Positions 25,844-36,513 are shown, counted from the first letter of the stretch. The stretch is 64,000 nt of DNA from Methylobacterium oryzae (GCF_021398735.1 NZ_CP090349.1:1866501-1930500), one strand, 5' to 3'. Made by a program: numbers and translations. The notes: generated by a model from the sequence alone, not told the origin.

Positions 25844-26281
25844 TCAGGCGCCGGTATCCGGCTTCAGGCCGGCCGCCTCGATCCCCGCCACCGCGCAGAT
25901 CTCGTCGTTGTCGGAGGTGTCCCCGGAGATGCCGACCGCGCCGAGAAGGCGTCCCTCGCCGGAGCGGATCAGCACGCCGCCCGGCACCGGCACGAGGGCG
26001 TCGGGCCCGGCGAGGTGCGTCACAGCGGCGACGAAGTAGGGCTGCTGCTCGGCCCGCGCGTGGATCGCCCGGGAGCCGAGGCCCAGCGCCAGGGCACCGT
26101 TGGCCTTGCCGCTCGCGATCTCGGCCCGGCGCAGGGACGTGCCGTCCTCGACCGAGACCGCCTTGAGCGCGCCGCGGGCATCGTAGACGACGACGGCGAG
26201 GGGCTTGAGGTTGCGGGTTCGCGCCTCCCGCAGGGCGGTGTCGACGATGGTGCGGGCGGCCTCGAGGGTCAGGTCGATCAT
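25844..26281 (-). CDS. GlcG/HbpS family protein (DUF336, heme-degrading-like)
   Basis: The 145-residue protein has the complete GlcG/HbpS pattern: LTLEAARTIVDTALREAR, PLAVVVYDARGALKAVSVEDG, then PGGVLIRSGEGRLLGAVGISGDTSDNDEICA near the C-terminus. Members bind heme or cobalamin-like ligands or accompany glycolate oxidation genes; the biochemical role is mostly unknown. It is the first gene of the unit, coupled to the OppA-type gene. Heme or peptide-bound metal uptake is one possible reading of the pairing. Confidence 0.85.
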   Translation of the reverse strand: MIDLTLEAARTIVDTALREARTRNLKPLAVVVYDARGALKAVSVEDGTSLRRAEIASGKANGALALGLGSRAIHARAEQQPYFVAAVTHLAGPDALVPVPGGVLIRSGEGRLLGAVGISGDTSDNDEICAVAGIEAAGLKPDTGA

Positions 26282-26466
26282 CGGATTCCAACACGGACGC
26301 CGCTCCGGGCGGCGTCTCCATCCTTACGGACGGGGGCGCGCCGGGTCCACCGACGCGGATCGCTGCGGCCTCCGACACACGACTTCGACGTTCGGCGGCC
26401 GGCGCGAGCTCGACCCGCCGGTCTGCGAGCGCCTGCGCGCCGGTGTCCCGCGGGCCCGCTAACGGA

Positions 26467-27495
26467 TCACGCCGGTCGCGCGGCCGGCAGGCGGATGATG
26501 CTCGCCAGGAACGCGTCGTAGCCGGCCGCCACCGCCTCCGGCCGCTCGAAATGCGGGAACGCGCCGGTCGGCAGGATGTCGACGCGCCAGTTCGGCCGGT
26601 CGGCGACCCGCGGCACCAGACGGTAGTCGACGAAGTCGCCGCGCTCCCCGTGCACCATCCAGACCGGGAGGCGCAGGCGCTCGTAGAGGCGGGTCGCATC
26701 GGTGGGGAACAGGTGGCCCGCGATGAAGCAGAACGGGGCGTGCTCGGCGCCGGGCTGGTGAGCCGAGGCGTGATCGTAGGCGAGCAGACCCTCGTCGATC
26801 TCGGAGGAACCGAAGGTCTTCTCCAGGAAGAACCGCATGCTCGGCCGCGTGACCAGCGCGTCGAAGAGCGGCCGGCCGAGCGGAGGGCGGTCGAGGACGC
26901 GGAGCAGCCAGTCGCGGCCGCGATGGCCGTCCGGCGGTCCCTCCCCGGAGAGCCGGGCGTCGAACCCCGTCGGGCTCACCAGCGCGAGGCTGCGATAGGC
27001 GTCGGACCGCTCCAGGCTCGCCCGCGCCAGGAACGAGCACGAGAGCGACAGGGCGAGGGCGTCGATCGCCCAGCCGCCGTGCCGGCTCCGGATCTCGTCG
27101 ACCGCCGCGTGGATCGCCTCCACCATCAGGCGCGGCGTATAGCGGCGGCGCGAGCGCTCCGAGAAGCCGAAACCCGGGAGTTCCAGGGCGTAGACCGGGC
27201 GCGTGCCGCGGTAGCGCAGGTACAGCGGCCGGACCTCGTAGGCGTTGGCCGCCGCGTTGATCGAGTGGATGAGCAGGAGCGGCACGCCCTCGGCCTCAGC
27301 GGAGCCGTAGAGCGACAGCGCGCCGGCGCGGCGGGTTCGGATCCGCTCGTGGCGGCCCGGCAGGGCAGGCGGCAGGGTCATCCGCCGGTCCACGGCCAGC
27401 GCGCTCCAGCCGACCAGCGCCGCCGCCGATCCGGCGAGCGTCAGGGCCGCCGCGGTCGCGGCGCGACCGGTGCGATGGCGGGACACGGAACTCAT
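26467..27495 (-). CDS. Alpha/beta hydrolase with N-terminal membrane anchor
   Basis: The 342-residue protein has a hydrophobic segment at about 11-35 (signal anchor) and an alpha/beta hydrolase fold. The nucleophile elbow is SLSCS with S152 as candidate nucleophile; the acid is in GERGDFVDY and the histidine in FPHFERPE. The usual oxyanion HG.. after the third strand is replaced by HSINAAANAY. It ends with no clear partner downstream and follows the WcbI-like gene by 80 bp on the same strand. Substrate unknown; esterase or haloalkane-dehalogenase-like fold is the most that can be said. Confidence 0.8.
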   Translation of the reverse strand: MSSVSRHRTGRAATAAALTLAGSAAALVGWSALAVDRRMTLPPALPGRHERIRTRRAGALSLYGSAEAEGVPLLLIHSINAAANAYEVRPLYLRYRGTRPVYALELPGFGFSERSRRRYTPRLMVEAIHAAVDEIRSRHGGWAIDALALSLSCSFLARASLERSDAYRSLALVSPTGFDARLSGEGPPDGHRGRDWLLRVLDRPPLGRPLFDALVTRPSMRFFLEKTFGSSEIDEGLLAYDHASAHQPGAEHAPFCFIAGHLFPTDATRLYERLRLPVWMVHGERGDFVDYRLVPRVADRPNWRVDILPTGAFPHFERPEAVAAGYDAFLASIIRLPAARPA

Positions 27496-27575
27496 CGGAA
27501 CACCTCGACGTCCTTCCCGCGGCGGCGGGCCGTGGCCGACAACGCCGGGCCCGCGGGGAAGTGCCCTTCCGGACG

Positions 27576-28640
27576 CTACGAGGCGTGGCCGGCGAGGCTG
27601 CCGGCATTCACCGCCGGGGCCCGGCTCGCCGGCCGCGCCGGCGCGTCGCCCCGGCCCGCGGCCTCGCGCAGGAAATCCACCGTCGGCGCGTCGTTGAGCC
27701 AGCCCTGGACGCGCTGCGAGATCAGGAGCTTCCGCTCGCGCCGGTCGTAGTTCGCGTAGGAGGCGGCGACGAATTCGGGCCGGCTCATCGTGCGCGCGGG
27801 GCCGGACCGGCGCGTCTCCGCCTTGAAGAACAGGGCGCTGCCGGGCACGCCGTAATGCTGGGCGATCTCCGGATAGACCGGCCAGCTGCCCTGGCCGCCG
27901 AGATCGTCCGGGAGGAACGCGTCGAGGTCGCATTCCTCGAAGGGCACGCCGGCCCGGGTCAGCAGGCCGCGGGCGAGGTCGGCCACCACGTAGAGCTTCG
28001 TGTGGTTGATCGAGTGCATGAAGCAGCCCCGACGCGCCCAGCGCGTGAGGTGCGTGTCGAGATCGTACCCGGCCTGGACGCCGAGGCCGCGCAGGTACGC
28101 GACCGACTCGTCCCAGAGATTGAAGTATCCGAGGCGCTCGAAGACCGGCTCGGAGAACAGCCGAAGCGCCTGCGCCTGCGAGAAGCCCGACAGGTAGGCG
28201 AACAGCGTGATCGCCGAGTGCGAGTGCCCCATCGGACCCGAGATCAGGCCGTTCAGCGTGACGTGATCCTGAACGCCCACGTGGACGAGGTCGGGATGGT
28301 AGGCGCTGAACACGATGGTCGGGATCAGTCGGACCTTCGGGTGCGTCCGAAGCGTGTCGATCGAGCCGCCGCCCTTGAACTTGGGCAGGTAGATGCTGGT
28401 GAAGACGTGGTCGTACCCGTCCGCGTGCGCCATCAGGTCGGCGAGCCGCGGGAACCGGCGGGACGCCGTGAAGGCCGAGACGAAATCCACCTGCGCGTGC
28501 GGCAGCAGGTAGCGCATCGTCTTGGCGATGGATCCGGCCTGGCAGACCCCGATCACGAGGATGCGCGGCGATCCGGTCCGCTTCTTCCCGAACTGCGCGA
28601 GCCGGTGCCGCGCGCGCCAGAGGCTATCGACGGTCAACAT
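27576..28640 (-). CDS. WcbI-like polysaccharide biosynthesis protein
   Basis: The 354-residue protein begins with a nucleotide- or acyl-handling motif typical of WcbI: ILVIGVCQAGSIAKTMRYLLP (residues 26-46), followed by GSIDTLRTHPKVRLIPTIVFSAYHPDLVHVG. WcbI proteins are linked to capsule or surface-polysaccharide acylation and bind CoA. ATG at 28640 has AGAGAGG four bases upstream. No glycosyltransferases are nearby, which is unusual for a capsule gene. The assignment rests on the N-terminal motif and general layout. Confidence 0.7.
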   Translation of the reverse strand: MLTVDSLWRARHRLAQFGKKRTGSPRILVIGVCQAGSIAKTMRYLLPHAQVDFVSAFTASRRFPRLADLMAHADGYDHVFTSIYLPKFKGGGSIDTLRTHPKVRLIPTIVFSAYHPDLVHVGVQDHVTLNGLISGPMGHSHSAITLFAYLSGFSQAQALRLFSEPVFERLGYFNLWDESVAYLRGLGVQAGYDLDTHLTRWARRGCFMHSINHTKLYVVADLARGLLTRAGVPFEECDLDAFLPDDLGGQGSWPVYPEIAQHYGVPGSALFFKAETRRSGPARTMSRPEFVAASYANYDRRERKLLISQRVQGWLNDAPTVDFLREAAGRGDAPARPASRAPAVNAGSLAGHAS

Positions 28641-29364
28641 CCGGCCTCTCTCGCATGTCCGCGGGCCGCGGGCAAACACCGCACCCGTGCGGATCCCGCG
28701 GGCCGGGACCGCCGATCGCGCCCATCGGGAGGAGCCCCCTCGCGGTGCTGACCGTCGGACGGACTGCGCGACCCGCGCGGCGGAACCGCAGCACACGGCG
28801 ACGCGCGCCGCCTGTGGATCGCCCAGGCTTGAAAGCACGCGCTCGGGGATCTCCGATTATTCGGAGCACCGCCCGCCATTTCTGAGAAGAGCGGAAGCAA
28901 CGCGTACAGCGGACCGCCGAATTCCTACGATGTCGCCACGATATAAAGTCCAAGAAAGTCCGTCACGGAGACGATTCAACTTGCGCGCTGTTGACAGAGT
29001 CAAGTCGTTGGATACAAATCCGATTCAACGAAGCATGAAGCTCGCGGACTGGGCGCTCGCGGTCATGAGGACCGGCAGGCCCCCGATGACCGAGGTGGAT
29101 CCCCTCTCTCGCCGTGTTTCCGCGTCAGCGGCCGCTCCGACGGGCGCGGGGCATTTCCGACCGACCTGCCTGGACAACCGGCCACGGTCCGAGCCGCTCG
29201 GACGGCGCAGCCGCGGCATGCCCGCGGTGGCGCCCCTCCGCATCGCCGCGACGGTCGTCGATCCACGCCCGCATGGCCGTCGGCAAACGGTCGATGCGCG
29301 GGCGACGGCGCTGCGCGGGTCGGAGGCCGGGTTCCGCATCGGGTCGAAAGCTGGAGACTGCGCG
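28641..29364. other. 724-bp gap with AT-richer core; no convincing gene
   Basis: The region separates the WcbI-like gene (minus) from the orphan gene at 29365 (plus). The first 200 bp are GC-rich and carry the promoter of the WcbI-like gene. A small dyad, TCCGA-TTAT-TCGGA, is at 28852-28865. From about 28925 to 29040 base composition falls and a promoter is present. Open frames here are arginine-rich and look non-coding. A long 5' leader or a small RNA is possible. Confidence 0.5.
28991..29018 (+). promoter_or_regulatory. Sigma70-like promoter
   Basis: TTGACA (28991-28996) and TACAAA (29013-29018) are spaced by 16 bp in an AT-richer patch. The nine-base CGATTCAAC occurs on both sides, at 28972-28980 and 29021-29029, like paired binding sites. 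Transcription would start near 29025, some 340 bases before the best start codon of the next gene. Confidence 0.5.
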
Positions 29365-30030
29365 ATGGATTACGTACCTCCGATGGCCGCGATCGCGGCG
29401 GCCGCACAGAAGGCGCCGCCCGGCGAGGCGACCGTGCTTACCCCGGCGCGCGACGTGAATCCCGTCGCGGCGCCGGATCCGCGGTCGATCTACACGCTCA
29501 CGCCGGAGGCGGCCGGGGCCGTCTTCGCGCTCGTCGAGAACCGCATCCAGGTGATCGACGCCGCGCTCGACGTGACCGACCGGCGGGGCACGCAGGTCGC
29601 TGCCGCCGCGATGGCGACGGCCACGGCGACGACCCCGGTCGTGTCGCCGGAGACGACGAAGACGATCGGCGCCGCCAATCGCAATTGGAGCGAGGATGTC
29701 CGATTGGATCACAGCCCGTCCCGGCTCGTCGGCGCCGACACGGTCGTGGCGTACGACAGCCCGCGGGTCACGGCGGCCTGGAGCCTGGCCTTTCCGGACG
29801 TGCCCGGCCGGCGGTTCCGGGCCGTGCAATTGCCGGGTCCGAGCCTCCGCTCCGTCCTGCGCGAGGCAGAGGCCGGTTTGGACGACACGGGGAGCGACAT
29901 CTACCTGCTCTGCAACAGCGCGCATTTCGAGACGATCCGCCAAGCCCATCCGCGCACCCACATCAACTGGATCAACGTCGACAACGACGAGATCGTCGTC
30001 GTCTGGCGGAAGCCGTCCGAGGCGGGCTAG
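29365..30030 (+). CDS. Hypothetical protein, no recognised family
   Basis: This 221-residue protein is not recognised. ATG at 29365 has GGAGA eight bases upstream; an in-frame ATG at 29035 would add 110 arginine-rich residues that look non-coding. The first 110 residues are rich in alanine, threonine and valine (AAMATATATTPVVSPETTK) and low in complexity. The C-terminal 90 residues look like a folded domain: SLAFPDVPGRRFRAVQLPGP, SDIYLLCNSAHFETI and WINVDNDEIVVVWRKP. No signal peptide or membrane segment is seen. Confidence 0.6.
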   Translation: MDYVPPMAAIAAAAQKAPPGEATVLTPARDVNPVAAPDPRSIYTLTPEAAGAVFALVENRIQVIDAALDVTDRRGTQVAAAAMATATATTPVVSPETTKTIGAANRNWSEDVRLDHSPSRLVGADTVVAYDSPRVTAAWSLAFPDVPGRRFRAVQLPGPSLRSVLREAEAGLDDTGSDIYLLCNSAHFETIRQAHPRTHINWINVDNDEIVVVWRKPSEAG

Positions 30031-30121
30031 CGACAGGCCCGACCGGCTCGGGGCGGCCGCGATCGCGACCGGACCAGGGCTACCCCGCCCGGACGAACGG
30101 GAGCCCGGCGGGACCGCCCGA

Positions 30122-32371
<2,250 letters not shown>

Positions 32372-32373
<2 letters not shown>

Positions 32374-32395
32374 GGCGGCCCCGTCAGGCCGCCTC
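32372..32395. terminator. Bidirectional hairpin over two stop codons
   Basis: GAGGCGGCC (32372-32380) and GGCCGCCTC (32387-32395) pair perfectly around a six-base loop. The dgdA stop overlaps the left arm and the ABC-F stop overlaps the loop. There is no T-run, so it may act as a Rho-assisted or RNA-stability element. Confidence 0.5.
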
Positions 32396-34249
32396 GATCT
32401 CCGCGCTGACCGTCAGCCACTCCTCCTCGGCGGCGGCGAGCGCGGTCGCGGCGTCCGACCGCATCTTGGCGATCTCGCCGGCCTTGGCGGCGTTCTCCCG
32501 AAACGCGGACCCGTCCTCCAGGGCCGCGTCGATCTTCTGGATCGCCGCGGTCAGCTTGGCCATCCGCGCCTCGATCGCCTCCAGCCGCTTGCGCAGGGGC
32601 GCGAGGGCCGCGCGGCGCTCGACGCCGGCGCGGCGCGCCTCGGCTTTCTGGCCGCCGGACGGCTCCGTGTCGCGCTCGGTCTCGCGCTCGGGCCCCGACA
32701 GCACGAAGCGCCGGTAATCGTCCATGTCGCCGTCGAAGGTCTTCACCGTGCCGTCCGCGACCAGCCAGAGCCGGTCGGCGCAGGCCTCGACCAGGAACCG
32801 GTCGTGCGAGACGAGGATGACGGCGCCCTCGTAATCGTTGATCGCCTCCACGAGGGCCTGCCGGCTCTCGATGTCGAGGTGGTTGGTCGGCTCGTCGAGG
32901 ATCAGGAGGTGCGGGCCGTGGAAGGCCGCGAGCCCCATGAGCAGCCGCGCCTTCTCGCCGCCCGACAGCTTCTCGACCGGCGTGTCGGCCTTGTTGGCGC
33001 CGAATCCGAGCCGCGCCGTCGCGCTGCGGACCTTCGCCTCGGGCACATCCGGCATCAGGGTCCGGACATGCGCGTAGGCGCTCTCGGCGGGGCGCAGCTC
33101 GTCGAGCTGGTGCTGGGCGAAGTAGGCGACCTCCATCTTGGAGGAGCGCTTCACCTCGCCGGCGACCGGCCCGAGCCGGCCGCCGATCAGCTTGCAGAAG
33201 GTCGACTTGCCGTTGCCGTTCGCGCCCAGCAGCGCGACCCGGTCGTCCGGCGCGAGGCTGAGGTCGAGGCCGGTCAGGACGATCCGATCCCCGTAGCCGG
33301 CCTTGACGCGCTCCATGGCGACGATGGGCGGCGACAGCGGCTTCTCCGGGCTCGGCAGGTGGATCACCGGCACATCGTCCTCGAGGAGCGCGGCGATCGG
33401 CTCCATCTTGGCGAGGCGCTTCATCCGCGACTGGGCCTGCCGCGCCTTGGTGGCCTTGGCCTTGAACCGGTCGATGAAGCTCTGCAGGTGGGCGCGCTCG
33501 GCATCCTGCTTGGCCTTCGCCTTGGCCTGGAGAACGCGCTTCTCCGAGAGCTGCTTGGCGAAGCTGGTGTAGCCGCCGCGGTAGATCGCCAGCTTGCCGC
33601 GGTCGAGGTGCAGGATGTGGTCGACGCTGGTGTCGAGCAGGTCGCGGTCGTGGCTGATGATGATCGCGGTGCGCGGGTAGCGCTCCAGGTAATCGTACAG
33701 CCAGAGCGTGCCCTCGATGTCGAGGTAGTTGGTCGGCTCGTCGAGGAGCAGCAGGTCCGGCTCCGAGAACAGGACGGCGGCGAGCGCCACGCGCATCCGC
33801 CAGCCGCCGGAGAAGTCCGCGCAGGGCCGCGCCTGGGCCGCCGCGTCGAAGCCCAGCCCGTGCAGGATCGCGGCGGCGCGGGCCGGCGCCGAGTGGGCGC
33901 CGATATCCACGAGCCGCGTCTCGATCTCGGCCCGGCGCAGGCCGTCCGCGTGCTCGGCCTCCGCCATCAGGCGGGCGCGCTCCGTGTCGGCGGCGAGCAC
34001 GACCGCGTGCAGCGTCTCCGGTCCGGCCGGCGCCTCCTGGGCGACCGCGCCGATCCGCATGCCCTTGGGCAGCGACACCGACTTCGCGTCGACCGGGAGG
34101 TCGCCGAGGATGGCCTTGAACAGGGTGGTCTTGCCGGCCCCGTTGCGCCCGACCAGCCCGACGCGGGCGCCTTCCGGGATCGTGAAGCTCGCGGAATCGA
34201 GGATCAGGCGGTCGCCGATGCGGTAGGTGAGGTCGTTGACGCGCAGCAT
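32384..34249 (-). CDS. ABC-F family ATPase (ribosome-associated, YheS/Uup-like)
   Basis: The 621-residue protein has two ABC domains and no membrane segments. Domain 1: GRNGAGKTT near 37, FSGGWRMR near 146 and LLLDEPTNYLD. Domain 2: GANGNGKST near 347, LSGGEKAR near 443 and LILDEPTNHLD. A charged linker (AKAKAKQDAERAHL) lies between them and a C-terminal coiled coil (RKRLEAIEARMAKL) follows. ABC-F proteins act on the ribosome in translation or antibiotic protection. ATG at 34249 is the natural start by alignment of MLRVNDLTYRIGDR; the frame continues upstream but is not protein-like. Confidence 0.9.
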   Translation of the reverse strand: MLRVNDLTYRIGDRLILDSASFTIPEGARVGLVGRNGAGKTTLFKAILGDLPVDAKSVSLPKGMRIGAVAQEAPAGPETLHAVVLAADTERARLMAEAEHADGLRRAEIETRLVDIGAHSAPARAAAILHGLGFDAAAQARPCADFSGGWRMRVALAAVLFSEPDLLLLDEPTNYLDIEGTLWLYDYLERYPRTAIIISHDRDLLDTSVDHILHLDRGKLAIYRGGYTSFAKQLSEKRVLQAKAKAKQDAERAHLQSFIDRFKAKATKARQAQSRMKRLAKMEPIAALLEDDVPVIHLPSPEKPLSPPIVAMERVKAGYGDRIVLTGLDLSLAPDDRVALLGANGNGKSTFCKLIGGRLGPVAGEVKRSSKMEVAYFAQHQLDELRPAESAYAHVRTLMPDVPEAKVRSATARLGFGANKADTPVEKLSGGEKARLLMGLAAFHGPHLLILDEPTNHLDIESRQALVEAINDYEGAVILVSHDRFLVEACADRLWLVADGTVKTFDGDMDDYRRFVLSGPERETERDTEPSGGQKAEARRAGVERRAALAPLRKRLEAIEARMAKLTAAIQKIDAALEDGSAFRENAAKAGEIAKMRSDAATALAAAEEEWLTVSAEIEAA

Positions 34250-34513
34250 GCCGGCGTTCTGGCGGTCCGGACGCCGCGAGGCAAGCGCCGCCGTCGCGCG
34301 GGCAGGCCACCGCCCCCGCGGCGACCCGGACACATCGCAACGCCAATTATAAGCTTCAAACATCAGCTTCGGCTGTCGGATTTTTAACGGAATGCCGTCA
34401 AACCTGCGGCGAGTGCTGTGCATATAGACGATGATAGTGCGTTCATCGGCTCTAGAGCGTCGGCACGCGAGCTCGCGAAGCGCCCGGGCGGGGGCGAGCC
34501 ACAGGGGGGAATC

Positions 34514-35578
34514 TTGGGCCAGACCCTGATCCTGACCGACGATGTCGAGCGCGCCGAGAGGCTCGCGCGCAATCTCGGCGGCGTCACGCCCGTTGTGCTG
34601 CACGACCTTTACGGCGACGCCGTCCCGCCGCGGGGGGCGGCGCTGATCATCAGCGACGTCAGCGCGCTGACCTCCGAATCCGTGCGGCGCCTGCGCCAAG
34701 CGCTGTCCACCGCGCGCGGGCCCGGCGTCCCGTTCCTGGCCCTGATCCACGGCAACCTCGGCCGCGGCGAGATCCAGGCCACCGCCCTCGGCGCGACCCG
34801 CGCGATGCCGGCCGCCGCGGTCAGCGCCATGCTGCTGAACGCGGTCGCGGCCCTGATCGGCACCGCCAAGGCCCCGCCGCAGACCGGCAACTGGCGCGAG
34901 CAGGTGAACGAGGCCCGCTCGGCCTTCGTCAGCCTGTTCCGTGCCGATCAGGCGCCCCCGGCCGCGCTGGTCGAGAACGGCGCCGACCTGGTCAACCAGG
35001 CGATCCGCGAGGCCAAGGTGCGCGAATGGCTCAGGGTCGTGGCGAGCTTCGACGACGTCACGCACCGCCACTGCCTGAGCGTGGCCGGAATCGCGGCCGA
35101 GTTCGCGCGCGTCCTGGGGCTCAACGAGGCGGATTCCCGCTACCTCGTCAAAGGCGCGCTGCTCCACGACATCGGAAAGGCCAAGATCCCCCTCGCGATC
35201 CTGAACAAGCCCGCGCCGCTGACACCGACGGAGCGCGCCGAGATGGCGCGCCACCCGGCGCTCGGACACGAGATGCTGCTCACGGGCGACTACGACGCGC
35301 TGACCCTGTCGGTGGTCCGCTCGCACCACGAGTATCTCGACGGGTCGGGATATCCGGACGGGCTGCGCGGGCAGCAGATCCCCGACCTCGTCCGCCTGAT
35401 CACCATCGCCGACATCTTCGCCGCGCTGATCGAGGCGCGCCCCTACAAGGCGCCGAAGGCCCCGCGCGAGGCCTACGCCATCCTCGAGTCGATGAGGGCG
35501 AAGCTCGATGCGGACCTCGTCCGCGCCTTCGGTGCGGTCGCGGTCGCCTGCGAGACGCCCCGCCGCGCCTCGGCCTGA
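34514..35578 (+). CDS. HD-GYP domain protein, probable cyclic-di-GMP phosphodiesterase
   Basis: The 354-residue reading starts at TTG 34514, which has AGGGGGGAATC just upstream; a GTG at 34418 would add 32 residues. Residues 1-120 resemble a degenerate receiver domain without a clear phospho-acceptor. The C-terminal HD-GYP domain has VTHRHCLSVA, LLHDIGKAKIP, HHEYLDGSGYPDGLRG and ADIFAALIEARPYK. In the last motif the aspartate common in DVFDAL is an alanine. The HD and GYP residues are kept, so phosphodiesterase activity is likely. Confidence 0.85.
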   Translation: MGQTLILTDDVERAERLARNLGGVTPVVLHDLYGDAVPPRGAALIISDVSALTSESVRRLRQALSTARGPGVPFLALIHGNLGRGEIQATALGATRAMPAAAVSAMLLNAVAALIGTAKAPPQTGNWREQVNEARSAFVSLFRADQAPPAALVENGADLVNQAIREAKVREWLRVVASFDDVTHRHCLSVAGIAAEFARVLGLNEADSRYLVKGALLHDIGKAKIPLAILNKPAPLTPTERAEMARHPALGHEMLLTGDYDALTLSVVRSHHEYLDGSGYPDGLRGQQIPDLVRLITIADIFAALIEARPYKAPKAPREAYAILESMRAKLDADLVRAFGAVAVACETPRRASA

Positions 35579-35587
35579 ACCCGACCC

Positions 35588-36490
35588 TCAGACGAGTTCC
35601 CAGGCCTTGCCGTCCCGCATCAGGGCGGTGACGAGGGCGTGGTTCAGCTCGTGCCCCGTGTGGAACGCCGAGATCCGGCCCTCGACCGGGTGGCCCGCCA
35701 GCGCGAGGTCGCCGACGAGGTCGAGGATGCGGTGGCGGACCGGCTCGCCGGGGACGCGCATCCCGCCCAGCACGTGCCCGCGCACCAGCAGAGCTGCCGA
35801 GCGGGGCGAGACGCCCTGCAGGAAGTCGTTCCGCATCAGGTAGCCGTAGGCGCGGCCCGCCATGGCCCGCGCGTAGCGCCCGAAGCTGCGGGCCGGCGCG
35901 ATCTCCCGCTCGAAGGAGTCCGGCGTGATCGCGCCCGACCAGTCGATCGATCCGAAATGCGCCAGCGCGACGTGGCCGGTGACGTGCAGGCCCGGGCCCG
36001 GCTCGATCTCGAGGCGGCGCCGCCCGTTCTCGACCGCGACCGTGCGCAGCAGGCGGATCACCCGGCAGGGCAGGCTCTGCTCGCGGCGACCCGCGATCCG
36101 TATCGCCTCACACCAGGGCGTCGCGCTCCCGTCGAAGATCGGCAACTCGTCCGCGTCGATCTCGGCCAGCACGTTGTCGATCCGCAGCGCGCTGAGCGAG
36201 GCCATCAGGTGCTCGATCGTGCGCACGAGGACGCCGTCGCGTCGCAGCGCCGAGGAGAGCGGCTGCGATTCCCGGTAGTGCCAGTGGGCGGGCACGTCGA
36301 CCGCCCGACCGTCCTTCAGGTGACGGCGGAAGACGATGCCGTGGCCGGCCGGGGCAGGGCTGACGCGGACCGTGGCGTGCCGCCCGGAATGGAGGCTGCG
36401 GCCCGAACGCTCGAAGGGGAGCGCGAGCGTCGCCTGCTGGCGGGGACCGGTGGAGGATGTCGAGCGCGGGAAAGGTACGTCTTGATGCAT
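35588..36490 (-). CDS. Divergent LpxC paralogue (UDP-3-O-acyl-GlcNAc deacetylase family)
   Basis: The 300-residue protein keeps the zinc and catalytic residues of LpxC: E93/H94 in TIEHLM, H253 and D257 in VRHRILD, and H280 in HTGHELN. SLHSG near 33, DGSATPW near 120 and EIAPARSFG are also present. The stretch between EIAPARSFG and VRHRILD is unlike normal LpxC and lacks the usual GGSLDNA. Canonical LpxC sits by the ftsZ cluster, so this is most likely a second copy with a changed acyl pocket. It may still deacetylate a lipid A precursor or a related UDP-sugar. Confidence 0.82.
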   Translation of the reverse strand: MHQDVPFPRSTSSTGPRQQATLALPFERSGRSLHSGRHATVRVSPAPAGHGIVFRRHLKDGRAVDVPAHWHYRESQPLSSALRRDGVLVRTIEHLMASLSALRIDNVLAEIDADELPIFDGSATPWCEAIRIAGRREQSLPCRVIRLLRTVAVENGRRRLEIEPGPGLHVTGHVALAHFGSIDWSGAITPDSFEREIAPARSFGRYARAMAGRAYGYLMRNDFLQGVSPRSAALLVRGHVLGGMRVPGEPVRHRILDLVGDLALAGHPVEGRISAFHTGHELNHALVTALMRDGKAWELV

Positions 36491-36497
36491 CGATACT

Positions 36498-36513
36498 GCC
36501 CGCCTCGGCGGGC
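36498..36513. other. GC hairpin in the leader of the LpxC paralogue
   Basis: GCCCGCC and GGCGGGC pair with only TC between them, just upstream of the LpxC-like start codon at 36490. It would fold in the mRNA leader and may limit ribosome access or be a regulator site. The remaining 245-bp divergent gap shows no other clear element. Confidence 0.4.

Noticed and set aside
24255..26699. An 814-codon reading of the OppA-type protein.
   Set aside because: Upstream of 25841 the frame is antisense-like shadow of the GlcG/HbpS gene; the signal peptide begins at GTG 25841.
29035..29364. An upstream in-frame ATG that would extend the orphan protein by 110 residues.
   Set aside because: The extension is arginine-rich, the ATG lies only about ten bases past the predicted transcription start and has no ribosome site, while ATG 29365 has GGAGA.
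34364..34385. CAGC-TTCG-GCTG hairpin followed by TTTTT between the ABC-F and HD-GYP genes.
   Set aside because: Only four base pairs and ten bases distant from a usable arrangement; it lies in a divergent promoter region where no terminator is expected.
34250..35329. Extension of the ABC-F protein to 981 residues.
   Set aside because: The added N-terminal part is antisense to the HD-GYP gene and not protein-like; the ABC-F match begins at MLRVNDL (34249).
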